DNA from: CAZMYM01 sp964620325
GTDB taxonomy: Bacteria > Bipolaricaulota > Bipolaricaulia > UBA7950 > UBA9294
Direction of reading: 5' to 3'
Assembly (NCBI GenBank): GCA_964620325.1
Contig: CAZUIM010000014.1
Span: 5,544-69,543, forward strand
DNA: 64,000 nt
The notes under the pieces were generated by a model, which ran no database searches, was not told where the DNA came from, and saw only the letters and a list, made by a program, of their open reading frames with translations. The position numbers and the translations under genes are program-made. This document shows, in pieces, positions 52,892 to 61,366 of this stretch (the stretch's first letter is position 1; every line of letters begins with the position of its first letter).

Positions 52892-54103
52892 TCACTCCAC
52901 GCGAAGCGCGTCGACGACGCGGATTCGGGAGGTCCGAATCGACGGGAAGAGCCCCGAGATCAGCGTCGAGACGGCCCCGAGAACGAACGGAACGCCCACC
53001 GTCATCGGCGTGATGGCGATCGAGAACGTCACCGGATCGACCGTACCCGGAGGGCGCCACTCGATCCCCACAGCGTTGAAGATCAGGGAGAACGTGACGC
53101 CGGCGACGACGCCGATCAGACTCCCGACGATTGCCAGCCAGCCGCTCTCGACGAAGAAGAGGCGGAAGACCTCGGCCCGCGTCGTCCCGAGGGCGCGAAG
53201 CGTTCCGATCTCCCTCGTCCGCTCGAGGAACGCAAGGGTCAACACCTGCAGGATGATGAAGAAGACGAGGATCGTCACGGCGACGGAGAGGAACCCGAAC
53301 AGCGCATCGAAGTACCCTGACAGCTGAGTGTAGAACGGCGAGAGTTCGTACCACGTCTTGACTTCCAGATCGAGTCCCTCGCGATCGAGCGTCGATTGAA
53401 TCCGCGCCCGCGCCGGATCGGTCGACGAAAGTACGTCGAGTCCGACGATCACTCGATCGATCCCCCCGGTTCCCAGGAGGCGTTGGCCGAAGCGAACCGG
53501 CAGGTAGATCGTCCGAAGCTCGACGTCTTCGCTCTGGAACCGGTAGACCCCGGCGATCACCAGGGGAGTCGCGTTGTACGCCCCCGCCGCCGTCGTCAGG
53601 GTGAAGATCAGCGGATCGCCGACCTGGAGCGACAGACGATCGGCGAGACTTCGACCGATCAGGACGGCCGCCGTGTCTTCGTCGCTCAGGTCTCGCCCCT
53701 CGACAATCGCGCCCGCCGTATCGAGAATCTCGTTCCCCGGCTCGATCGCCGTCGCTTCGACCACCTGCGTCCGGTCGCCGGCGGCGAGGAGCCCCGGGAA
53801 CTGAAGCCGCAGCGTCCGCCCGACGAAGGCCGGTTCGTCCGCCAGAATCGCGTCGACTCGATCGACCGTCTCCGGTTGGATCAGATACTCGTAGTCCTCG
53901 GTCGTCTCGGCCCACAGGCCGGGCGCGGCGAGTTGAAGGTATCCGAACTGCTCCACGGTCGTCTCTTGAATGACCTTGCGGGAGCTCTCGACGAATCCGA
54001 AGACGACGAGCGAGATTGCCGTCCCGAGTGAGATCACAGCGATCGAAAGGAAGGTCCGCCGTCGGTTCCGCCAGAGACTACGAAGCGGAACGAGTAGCCA
54101 CAT
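52892..54103 (-). CDS. FtsX/LolC-type ABC transporter permease (first of pair)
   Basis: 403 residues: membrane helix 1 (TFLSIAVISLGTAISLVVFG), MacB-PCD-like extracytoplasmic domain, three C-terminal helices and FLERTREIGTLRALGTTRAE. ATG 54103 has GAGGAGGGATCCG and overlaps the ATPase gene by 26 bp. It is the likely partner of the next gene in moving lipoproteins or lipids out of the inner membrane. Confidence 0.9.
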   Translation of the reverse strand: MWLLVPLRSLWRNRRRTFLSIAVISLGTAISLVVFGFVESSRKVIQETTVEQFGYLQLAAPGLWAETTEDYEYLIQPETVDRVDAILADEPAFVGRTLRLQFPGLLAAGDRTQVVEATAIEPGNEILDTAGAIVEGRDLSDEDTAAVLIGRSLADRLSLQVGDPLIFTLTTAAGAYNATPLVIAGVYRFQSEDVELRTIYLPVRFGQRLLGTGGIDRVIVGLDVLSSTDPARARIQSTLDREGLDLEVKTWYELSPFYTQLSGYFDALFGFLSVAVTILVFFIILQVLTLAFLERTREIGTLRALGTTRAEVFRLFFVESGWLAIVGSLIGVVAGVTFSLIFNAVGIEWRPPGTVDPVTFSIAITPMTVGVPFVLGAVSTLISGLFPSIRTSRIRVVDALRVE

Positions 54104-54827
54104 CGGATCCCTCCTCGCCGATTCCGTCGTCGAGGCGCCCGTCGAGAATGCGGATCCGACGTTGCGCGAAGGCCGACACGGCCGGATCGTGCGTGACGAC
54201 GACGAAGGTGACGCAGTGCTCTTCGTTCAGCCCGCGGAGGAGTTCCATCACCCGACCGCCGGTCTCCGAATCGAGGTTCGCCGTCGGCTCGTCGGCGAGG
54301 ATGATCCGCGGACGTGTCACCAGCGCCCTCGCAACGGCGACGCGTTGCCGCTGTCCTCCGGAGAGCTCGTTCGGCCGCCGTCGGGCGAGATCTTCAAGGC
54401 CGACTTCGGCGAGGATCGAGGAGATGCGGCGGCGGCGTTCCATCTTCGACAGGCCGAGCAGGAGAAGTGGATACTCGACGTTCTCCGCCGCGTTCAAGAC
54501 AGGGACCAGATTGAACGTCTGGAAGACCAGGCCGATCTTCGACCGACGAAGCATCGCAAGCTCCCGCTCCGTCTTACGCGCCGTCGGTTCCCCTTCGATC
54601 AGGACCTCGCCTTCAGTCGGGCGGTCGATCACCGACAGGAGGTTGAGGAACGTCGTCTTCCCGCTTCCCGACGGGCCATTGACAACGATGAAATCCCCCT
54701 GGGTGGCGACGAAATCGACGCCTCGAAGGGCGTGTACCTCCTCGGCGCCGAGTCGGTAGACCTTACTCAACCCTCGCGTCTCGAGGGTCGTCCCCTCGCG
54801 TTCGTGGCAGAACCGGCCGCTCCCCAT
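54078..54827 (-). CDS. LolD/MacB-type ABC transporter ATP-binding protein
   Basis: 249 residues from ATG 54827 (GGGAGA upstream; ATG 54845 is an alternative). Walker A VNGPSGSGKTTFLNLL, Q-loop FQTFNLVPVLNAAENVEYPL, signature NELSGGQRQRVAVARAL, Walker B IILADEPTANLDSETG and H-loop VVTHDP. The LolD/MacB subfamily is indicated by the FNL/LVP Q-loop. First gene of the four-gene exporter operon; it faces the PKD-transglutaminase gene across a shared ~110-bp promoter region. Confidence 0.93.
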   Translation of the reverse strand: MGSGRFCHEREGTTLETRGLSKVYRLGAEEVHALRGVDFVATQGDFIVVNGPSGSGKTTFLNLLSVIDRPTEGEVLIEGEPTARKTERELAMLRRSKIGLVFQTFNLVPVLNAAENVEYPLLLLGLSKMERRRRISSILAEVGLEDLARRRPNELSGGQRQRVAVARALVTRPRIILADEPTANLDSETGGRVMELLRGLNEEHCVTFVVVTHDPAVSAFAQRRIRILDGRLDDGIGEEGSDVATRSAS

Positions 54828-54901
54828 GTTCAGATCTTCTCCCATCGCTCGCCGCGTCACTCTAGTCGGCTGCGCGGATCGAGGCAAGCCGGGGCCACTG
54901 C

Positions 54902-54931
54902 TTGACGATTCTGCATCGGAGGCCATACGAT
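54902..54931 (+). promoter_or_regulatory. Promoter giving a leaderless transcript for the PKD-transglutaminase gene
   Basis: TTGACG (54902-54907), 18 bp, TACGAT (54926-54931). The ATG at 54937 is 5 nt after the -10, so the A of the ATG is the expected start site. A GGAGG at 54918-54922 lies inside the promoter spacer and so could not act as a Shine-Dalgarno for this transcript. Confidence 0.6.
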
Positions 54932-54936
54932 GCGCC

Positions 54937-55971
54937 ATGAGGCGCTTCGCGATCGTTCCGGTTCTTCTCGTCCTCGCCGCCCTTTCGAGCTGTGCGTTCC
55001 TGCTCAACAGCCCGCCGACGGCCGTCATCACGGCGACGCCGCAGCAGGGAACCACGCCGTTGACCGTCGTTTTCTCCGGCTGGGGGTCGACCGACGACGG
55101 CGGAATCGTCTCCTATCGCTGGGAATTCGGCGACGGCTGGGCGGCGGCCGGAGCGTCGACGTCGCACACGTACACGCACCCGGGGACGTACGTCGCCCGG
55201 CTGACCGTCGAGGATGAGCTCGGCGAGATCGATGTCGCCAGCATCACCATCCTCGTCTACGAACTCCAGACGATCGATCGCCAATTCGATTGGGACTCGC
55301 ACGGCGAGTCCTGGACCTGGGAGATCGCGATTCCGCAATCGCTCCACACGCACTATACCGAACTGGTCCCGCGATCCTGGTGCACCGACGCCAGCTGCGA
55401 TTGGTACAAATACGTGACCGATCCGGACGACGACGCGTTCATCGAGACGCTCGCCGACACGCTGTTCGAGGCGATCGCGCCTCGCTTCGTGAACGACCGG
55501 TCGGCCTACTACGCGTTCCTCCGGTTCGCGCTCGATTTCGTCTCGGCCGCGATCCCGTACACGATCGACTCGCTATCGGACGAATGGCCGCGCTATCCAC
55601 TCGAGACGCTGGTCGAGGTGGCCGGCGACTGCGAGGACACCGGGATCCTCTACTGCTCCATCGTCCGACCGCGCGTCCAGAGCACGCATCTTCTCTTCTT
55701 TCCGACCCACGTCGCCTCGGGCGTCCCGGTCGACTGGGACTTCATCGCCGGCCAGGACTACGCGGTCGGCTACTACGAGCACCAGGGAGCCTACTACGTC
55801 ATCTGTGAGACGACCGGCGATCCGCCTGATACCTGGCGTGTCGGTGAGCTGCCCGATCCACTTCGAACCGAGTGGACGACGGGAGGCTTCTGGTTCTACG
55901 ACGTCGGCCTCCGATCGGGACTCCGGGGAATGGGCCTGATCCACGAGCCGTCGCCCGGAGCACGTCGGTAG
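54937..55971 (+). CDS. Lipoprotein with PKD domain and transglutaminase-like domain
   Basis: 344 residues. Lipoprotein signal LLVLAALSSC (Cys19). PKD domain at ~25-110 (VSYRWEFGDGWAAAGASTSH, then GTYVARLTVEDELGE). A transglutaminase/BTLCP-like domain follows with GDCEDTGILYCSI (nucleophile Cys) and FPTHVASGV (His). It may crosslink or cleave surface proteins or peptidoglycan. Extra cysteines (WCTDASCDW) could form a disulfide. It is divergent from the exporter operon and just upstream of the VIT/vWA gene. Confidence 0.82.
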   Translation: MRRFAIVPVLLVLAALSSCAFLLNSPPTAVITATPQQGTTPLTVVFSGWGSTDDGGIVSYRWEFGDGWAAAGASTSHTYTHPGTYVARLTVEDELGEIDVASITILVYELQTIDRQFDWDSHGESWTWEIAIPQSLHTHYTELVPRSWCTDASCDWYKYVTDPDDDAFIETLADTLFEAIAPRFVNDRSAYYAFLRFALDFVSAAIPYTIDSLSDEWPRYPLETLVEVAGDCEDTGILYCSIVRPRVQSTHLLFFPTHVASGVPVDWDFIAGQDYAVGYYEHQGAYYVICETTGDPPDTWRVGELPDPLRTEWTTGGFWFYDVGLRSGLRGMGLIHEPSPGARR

Positions 55972-56028
55972 CGTCGAATGCCGCAGCCCGCACAGCGGAC
56001 GAAGGAACCGCCGCCGGGCACGAGGTGT

Positions 56029-56045
56029 ACGTTCTTCAAGAACGT
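56029..56045. repeat. 17-bp palindrome before the VIT/vWA gene
   Basis: ACGTTCTT-C-AAGAACGT, perfect 8-bp arms with a 1-nt centre, ending 17 bp before the ATG at 56063. The size is that of an operator for a dimeric regulator rather than an RNA hairpin. Confidence 0.5.
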
Positions 56046-56062
56046 TTCACGGAGGGATTCCC

Positions 56063-58192
56063 ATGACGCAACGACGGCACGTTTCCTCAGCGATCATCGC
56101 CCTTTTCGGCCTGCTTTTCGCCGCGCTCCCCGCCCCGGCCGACGGGGTCATCCTTCCGGACGAACCCGACGAGGGGTGGCTGTCGATCGTCCACCACGAC
56201 GTGACCGTCAAGATCCGCGACGGCGTGGTGACGACAAGCGTCGACCAGCTGTTCCGAAACGAGACCGGACGTACCGTCGAGGGGCGGTACGTCTTTCCGC
56301 TTCCCCCGGGTGCCGTCGTCTCGAGCTTCACGATGTGGGTCGACGGAGAGGCCCTCGAGGCCGAGATTCTCGGCGCCACCGAGGCACGAGCGATCTACGA
56401 GGACTTCGTCCGCCGAGCGATCGACCCGGCCCTCCTGGAGTACGTCGGCCGCGACACACTCTCCGCACGGATCTTCCCGATCCCCGAGGCAGACGAGCGC
56501 CGAATCGAAATCACCTACACGGAACTCCTTTCGGCCGAGAACGGTCTCTATCGATACCGCTACCCGCTCGACACGGAGCGGTTCTCCGCCCGCCCGCTCG
56601 ACCGCGTCCGCATCTCGGTCGACGTCGAGACGACCGAGATCCTGACCTCCGTCTATTCCCCGACCCACCGCGTCGCGTTCGAGCGATCGGGACCGTTCCG
56701 CGCGATCGGCATTCACGAGGATCACGAGCTCCTCCCAACGCAGGACTTTGTCCTGTACGTCGGGATCACGACCGAAGCCCTCGGCATGTCGCTCCTGACC
56801 TACCGGGCGCCGGACGAGGACGGGTTCTTCCTGCTCATCGCCACCCCGCCGCAGCTCGACGGGGCGAGCGAGCCGCTCCCCAAGGACCTCGTCTTCGTTC
56901 TCGATCGTTCCGGAAGCATGAGCGGCGAGAAGATCGAGCAGGCGAAGGAGGCCCTGCGATTCATCCTCGACAACCTTCATCCGAACGATCGGTTCGCCGT
57001 GGTCGCTTTCTCCGACTACGTCGACGCATACGAAACGGAACTCGAATCTGTCTCGTCCGAGGCGATCGCCCGCGCCACCGCATGGACCTCGAACCTCAGC
57101 GCAAGCGGCGGGACGGACATCGACGCCGCCCTTTCGAGCGCTCTCCCTCTGTTCGAACTGAACGATCGCCCGAGGTTTCTGATCTTCCTGACCGACGGCG
57201 AGGCGACGGCCGGGGAGACCGACCCGACCGTCATCGCCGAGAACGCCCTCGCGCGAAACCACGCCGCGGCACGTGTCTTCGTCTTCGGCGTCGGAACGGA
57301 CGTCAACACGGTCCTCCTCGATCAACTCGCCGCTGAAGGCCGAGGGACAACGACCTATGTGCTCCCCAACGAGGACCTGGAGGTCTCGCTGTCGACCTTC
57401 TACCGGAAGATCGCATCGCCCGTTCTCGCCGATCTCGAGCTCGAGCTCGCCGGAGTCGACGCGTTCGATCTGTTCCCGCGGACTCTCCCCGACCTGTTCC
57501 GTGGTTCGCAACTCCTCGTTCTCGGCCGCTATCGTGACGCCGACGAAGCCCGCGTCACCCTCTCCGGGCAAGCCGCCGGGATCGCGACTGCCTACACCGC
57601 GCTCCAGTCGTTCCCCGATGTTGAGCTCGAGGCATCGTTCCTTCCGCGCCTCTGGGCAGGTCGGAAGATCGCTTATCTGCTGAACCAGATCCGCCTTTAC
57701 GGGGAGCGGGACGAACTCGTGGACGAGGTGATCGATCTATCGAAGACCTACGGGGTCATCACTCCGTATACGTCGTTCCTCGTCGACGAAGGGGAGCTCG
57801 ACACGGAGGAGGCGGCCGATGCCCTGAGGGCGGCCGCCACACCGTCGACCGGAGCGAACGCCGTCGCCGGCGCCTCGGCGATCCAAACCTTGGCGCAATC
57901 GGAGACGGTCGCCGTCGAGCCGGACGCCGAGGGAGTCCGTGTCGTCGAAGATCGGATCTACTATCTGCGCGACGGAGTCTGGACGGACAGCACCTACGCC
58001 GATGAGGAGACGATCGATGTGGCCCCGTACAGCGACGCCTACTTCGACCTGCTCGAGGTCGTCCCGTGGATCGGACCGCATCTCTCGGTCGGCGAGAAGG
58101 TCATCGTTCGCGTTGGCGAGAGGTTCCTCCGGACCCGTGCGGAGGGGGTGGAGACGCTCACTCCGGCGCTGATCGAAGCCCTGTCTGCGTAA
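56063..58192 (+). CDS. Secreted VIT and von Willebrand factor A domain protein
   Basis: 709 residues, signal peptide (IIALFGLLFAALPAPADG). VIT domain at ~25-160 (VDQLFRNETGRTVEGRYVFP, LPPGAVVSSFTMWVDG). vWA domain at ~270-440 with MIDAS motif FVLDRSGSMSGEK and SASGGTDIDAAL, FLTDGEATAGETDP. A C-terminal region follows. There is no sortase signal or C-terminal membrane helix. Such proteins bind partners through a divalent metal at the cell surface; the neighbouring transglutaminase-like lipoprotein may act on it. RBS GGAGGGATTCCC. Confidence 0.92.
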   Translation: MTQRRHVSSAIIALFGLLFAALPAPADGVILPDEPDEGWLSIVHHDVTVKIRDGVVTTSVDQLFRNETGRTVEGRYVFPLPPGAVVSSFTMWVDGEALEAEILGATEARAIYEDFVRRAIDPALLEYVGRDTLSARIFPIPEADERRIEITYTELLSAENGLYRYRYPLDTERFSARPLDRVRISVDVETTEILTSVYSPTHRVAFERSGPFRAIGIHEDHELLPTQDFVLYVGITTEALGMSLLTYRAPDEDGFFLLIATPPQLDGASEPLPKDLVFVLDRSGSMSGEKIEQAKEALRFILDNLHPNDRFAVVAFSDYVDAYETELESVSSEAIARATAWTSNLSASGGTDIDAALSSALPLFELNDRPRFLIFLTDGEATAGETDPTVIAENALARNHAAARVFVFGVGTDVNTVLLDQLAAEGRGTTTYVLPNEDLEVSLSTFYRKIASPVLADLELELAGVDAFDLFPRTLPDLFRGSQLLVLGRYRDADEARVTLSGQAAGIATAYTALQSFPDVELEASFLPRLWAGRKIAYLLNQIRLYGERDELVDEVIDLSKTYGVITPYTSFLVDEGELDTEEAADALRAAATPSTGANAVAGASAIQTLAQSETVAVEPDAEGVRVVEDRIYYLRDGVWTDSTYADEETIDVAPYSDAYFDLLEVVPWIGPHLSVGEKVIVRVGERFLRTRAEGVETLTPALIEALSA

Positions 58193-58296
58193 CACCGGTT
58201 GACGGAGGTCGTACGAGGTCCGTCCGAGGGATTCGATCGGAGACTTCCCGTGACCGCCGGTGACGTGCTAGCATGCCGGTCTGGAGGTGATCGACC

Positions 58297-58671
58297 GTGA
58301 AGGAATTCTCCTTCCTCATCGGGAACTGCCCCGGAGCGCTGGTGGGAATCGCAAAGGCGCTCGGAGACGAACACGTCAACATCGACGGAATCGCCGGACT
58401 GACCGTCCTCGAAGAAGGCGTCATCAGTCTGATCGCCGACGACCCGGGGAAGACCCGGAAGGTCTTGAAGGAGAAGGAGATCGACTTCGAGGAGCGAGAG
58501 GCGCTCGTGATCGACCTGCCGAACCATCCGGGCGAACTGGCAACGCTCCTCGACCGTCTGCGAAACGACCGGGTCAACGTTCTCTCCTGCTACGCGAGCG
58601 TGGAGAAACATCAGGTTGTGATCACCGTCGACAATGTCGACCGAACGAAGGAAATTCTGCGGATCGCCTAG
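58297..58671 (+). CDS. Tandem ACT-domain protein (second copy)
   Basis: Start GTG 58297 with GGAGGTGATCGACC upstream. The 124-residue product has two ACT domains (FLIGNCPGALVGIAKALGDE, then VIDLPNHPGELATLLDRLRN). It is of the same type as the protein at 17033-17437 but diverged. It is probably a small-molecule sensor; ligand unknown. Confidence 0.88.
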   Translation: MKEFSFLIGNCPGALVGIAKALGDEHVNIDGIAGLTVLEEGVISLIADDPGKTRKVLKEKEIDFEEREALVIDLPNHPGELATLLDRLRNDRVNVLSCYASVEKHQVVITVDNVDRTKEILRIA

Positions 58672-58791
58672 GATTCCCAGACCCGGACGAACCGTGCGTC
58701 CAACAGCAAAGGCAGGGGTCCCCGCCCACCCGCCGGACCTATCCGCGGTTCAGCCTGTCGAAGCGAGGCGACCGGCGGCTCGAATGAGCCG

Positions 58792-58917
58792 ATGAAAGTC
58801 CTCTACGGCTTCCCGCATCCCGACGACGAGTCGTTCGACCTGCCGTTCGACGATCTGTGTTCCGATCTTCGATCGACGCCCGAGGCGCACTACGGGTTCG
58901 AGCCGAACAGCGGATAG
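58792..58917 (+). pseudogene. N-terminal remnant of a PIG-L/LmbE-type deacetylase
   Basis: The frame from ATG 58792 begins MKVLYGFPHPDDESF, which is the LmbE/PIG-L zinc motif (P/AHPDDE) at the usual N-terminal position. Similarity ends there, and a stop follows after 41 codons, running into the 3' end of the BMP gene on the other strand. The remaining ~200 residues are missing. The match is short, so chance cannot be excluded. Confidence 0.4.
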
Positions 58918-60083
58918 GCGGCCCGAACCGCGCGGATCTCCTCCGAGCTGTTCGCGGTCGGAACCAAGATCGAGCCCTCGAGGATGCCGACTCGCAATTC
59001 GTCGATGGCGTCCCAGATCCAGGCCGGCACCGTCGCTCGGTTCTTCGCCCAGTTGCCGACGATCCGATAGAAGCCGTCCGAGGCGATGGCACCCGCTTCG
59101 ATGCCGAACTCGATGAACTCGACGAGATCGTCGAGGCCACTGATTCCGACACCTCCGTCGGCGAGCCCAAGGCTCGTCAGCCCTCCGGCGAACGTACCCT
59201 CGACGACGGAACGAATCGCCGCATACGTCGCTTCGTCCACCCGCTTCATCCCGCTCGCCAGAGCGTGTCGCCCTTCCCCAAAGTAGTCCTGGTTCGCGTC
59301 GACGCCGAAGTAGTACGGTGGCCCGGCGGCCGTCGCGGCCATCTCGTGGAAGTCGGCGATCGCCTCGTGTTCGCCGAGGCCGAGTGCCCCGGCCACGTTG
59401 TAGACACCGACTGCACCTTGGGCGAGCATCGCTTCGGTCGCCGCCTTTCCGACCGCGATGTCACGGAACGTTCCGGTGTACGTGTACAGGAGTCCGAGGC
59501 GGACATCGTCTCCCGTGTTTCGGCGATACCGCTCCAGCCCCCAATCGATCCCGAAGCGAAAGCCCGCCTCGAAGTGATACAGCGTCGGAATCTCGATTCC
59601 CAAGACGATTCCCACGTACGGGCAGCCATGATGTGCCGCCGCCATCCCTGCCAGAGCCCCGATGAGAGCCGACATCTCCCGCTCGCGGAAGACGATCGAC
59701 AGCACGTTTTCCATATCCGACACAACTCCGCCGATCGTGACGAATCGCTGATTGGGAAAGGCGTTCGCCGTCTCGATCACAGCATCCTGGAGCAGCTGGC
59801 CGAAGGTGATGATCGCGTCGTACTCGCACGTGCGAGCGAGATCGCGAAGCGTGGGGAGGAAGTCGGAAGCGCCCGTCCCCTGCACGGTGACGAGTTGGAT
59901 GCCGAAGTCCGCCGCCGCGGCCGCCGCTCCCTTGTAGCCCATGTCGTTGAACGACAGGTCGCCTCGTCCGGAGCCCAAGAAAACGGCGATCTTCGCGCTC
60001 CTCGCAAGGACATCGGGGCAGAGGACGAACGCGGAGACAAGGACGAGGATGAGAGGGAAGCCGATCTTGTGCCTCGTTCTCAT
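58890..60083 (-). CDS. BMP/PnrA-family substrate-binding protein
   Basis: 397 residues, signal peptide (FPLILVLVSAFVLCPDVLA; no clear lipobox). BMP-family features: AVFLGSGRGDLSFNDMGYKG, YDAIITFGQLL, NVLSIVFREREMSALIGALA, and YFGVDANQDYFGEG. BMP proteins bind nucleosides or related ligands for an ABC importer. No permease or ATPase genes are beside it, so the transporter lies elsewhere or it is an orphan receptor. GAGGAGAAAGG precedes the ATG at 60083. Confidence 0.9.
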   Translation of the reverse strand: MRTRHKIGFPLILVLVSAFVLCPDVLARSAKIAVFLGSGRGDLSFNDMGYKGAAAAAADFGIQLVTVQGTGASDFLPTLRDLARTCEYDAIITFGQLLQDAVIETANAFPNQRFVTIGGVVSDMENVLSIVFREREMSALIGALAGMAAAHHGCPYVGIVLGIEIPTLYHFEAGFRFGIDWGLERYRRNTGDDVRLGLLYTYTGTFRDIAVGKAATEAMLAQGAVGVYNVAGALGLGEHEAIADFHEMAATAAGPPYYFGVDANQDYFGEGRHALASGMKRVDEATYAAIRSVVEGTFAGGLTSLGLADGGVGISGLDDLVEFIEFGIEAGAIASDGFYRIVGNWAKNRATVPAWIWDAIDELRVGILEGSILVPTANSSEEIRAVRAAYPLFGSNP

Positions 60084-60205
60084 CCTTTCTCCTCTCGTGA
60101 CTCCGTCGCGCCGAAGACCGATTCTACCGGCTCACGCGAAACGAGTCCCGTGTCGCCTGCGAACGTCACCGACCCCGTCCGGGATGATCAACGCTTTGGG
60201 ACCGC

Positions 60206-60211
60206 TATAAT
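60206..60211 (+). promoter_or_regulatory. -10 element of the dehydrogenase/PrpD operon
   Basis: A perfect TATAAT at 60206-60211, ~32 nt before the ATG at 60244. No good -35 was found at 17-18 bp. A short inverted repeat (ACACG-CAA-CGTGT, ~60219-60231) lies between it and the Shine-Dalgarno. Confidence 0.5.
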
Positions 60212-60243
60212 CCCGTCAACACGCAACGTGTGGGAGGCGTTCC

Positions 60244-61365
60244 ATGGGCTACAAGATTGCATTGCTCCCCGGCGACGGCGTCGGGGGGGACGTTCTGGGG
60301 GCGGCGAAGCGCGTCCTCGCCGCGGTCGGCTTCGAGGCTGAATACGAGATCGGCGACATCGGGTGGGAATTCTGGCGAACGGAGGGGAATCCGCTTCCCG
60401 AACGAACGATTGAGTTGTTGAGGCGCACCGACTGCTGCCTGTTCGGCGCGATCACGTCGAAGCCGAAGGACGAGGCCGCAGCGGAGCTCGATCCGAAGCT
60501 GAGAGACAAGGGATTCATCTACTCGAGCCCGATCGTCGGGCTCCGACAGATCTTCGGCCTTCACACGAACCTTCGGCCCTGCAAGGCCTATCCGGGAAAC
60601 CCCCTCAACCTGCGCGACGACATCGACCTTGTCGTATTCCGCGAGAACACCGAGGGTCTCTACGCCGGCGTCGAATGGCACCCGGTTCCAGAGACCGTCC
60701 GCGCCGCGTTCGACACCCATCCCAAGATGAAGTTGTTCGCATCCGTCGCCAACGACGACTTGGCGATCTCCACCAGGATATTCACGCGGAAAGGCTGCCG
60801 GGCGGTCCTTCGCGACGCGTTCGACTACGCGAAGCTTCACGGCTACCCGACGGTCACCGTCGCCGAGAAACCGAACGTCATCCGGGAGACGTCCGGTCTG
60901 ATGGTCCGCGAGGCCCGCGCGATGGTGAAGGACTATCCGGGAATCGAGCTGCGGGAGACGAACATCGACGCCATGTGCATGTGGCTCGTCAAGAACCCAC
61001 AGGATTATGGTGTGCTCGTCAGCTCGAACATGTTCGGAGACATCCTCTCCGATCTGGCGGCACAGATCGTCGGAGGCCTCGGTTTCGCATGCGCCGGGAA
61101 CATCGGAGACGACTACGCCGTCTTCGAGCCGACGCACGGTTCCGCCCCGAAATACGTCGGACAAGACAAGGTCAACCCGATTGCGACCATCCGTTCGGCG
61201 AAGATGATGCTCGACTACCTCGGGGAAGAGGCGCTGGCGAACAGAATCGAAACCGCCGTCGCGAGAACGATTCGGGAGGGCCGGCTCCGAACCTACGACA
61301 TGGGCGGTACGACTACGACGTCCGAGATGGCGGCCGCGATCGCCGAGGCCGCAGAGGAGGCCTAA
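60244..61365 (+). CDS. Isocitrate/isopropylmalate-family dehydrogenase
   Basis: 373 residues, beta-decarboxylating dehydrogenase family: IALLPGDGVGGDVLGAAKRV, LHTNLRPCKAYPGNP (substrate arginines), RENTEGLYAGVEW, SSNMFGDILSDLAAQIVGGL (metal Asp residues) and EPTHGSAPKYVGQDKVNPIA. Substrate (isocitrate, homoisocitrate, tartrate or methylmalate type) cannot be fixed from the sequence. GGGAGGCG precedes the ATG. One base separates its stop from the PrpD gene, implying a shared pathway. Confidence 0.9.
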   Translation: MGYKIALLPGDGVGGDVLGAAKRVLAAVGFEAEYEIGDIGWEFWRTEGNPLPERTIELLRRTDCCLFGAITSKPKDEAAAELDPKLRDKGFIYSSPIVGLRQIFGLHTNLRPCKAYPGNPLNLRDDIDLVVFRENTEGLYAGVEWHPVPETVRAAFDTHPKMKLFASVANDDLAISTRIFTRKGCRAVLRDAFDYAKLHGYPTVTVAEKPNVIRETSGLMVREARAMVKDYPGIELRETNIDAMCMWLVKNPQDYGVLVSSNMFGDILSDLAAQIVGGLGFACAGNIGDDYAVFEPTHGSAPKYVGQDKVNPIATIRSAKMMLDYLGEEALANRIETAVARTIREGRLRTYDMGGTTTTSEMAAAIAEAAEEA

Positions 61366-61366
61366 T

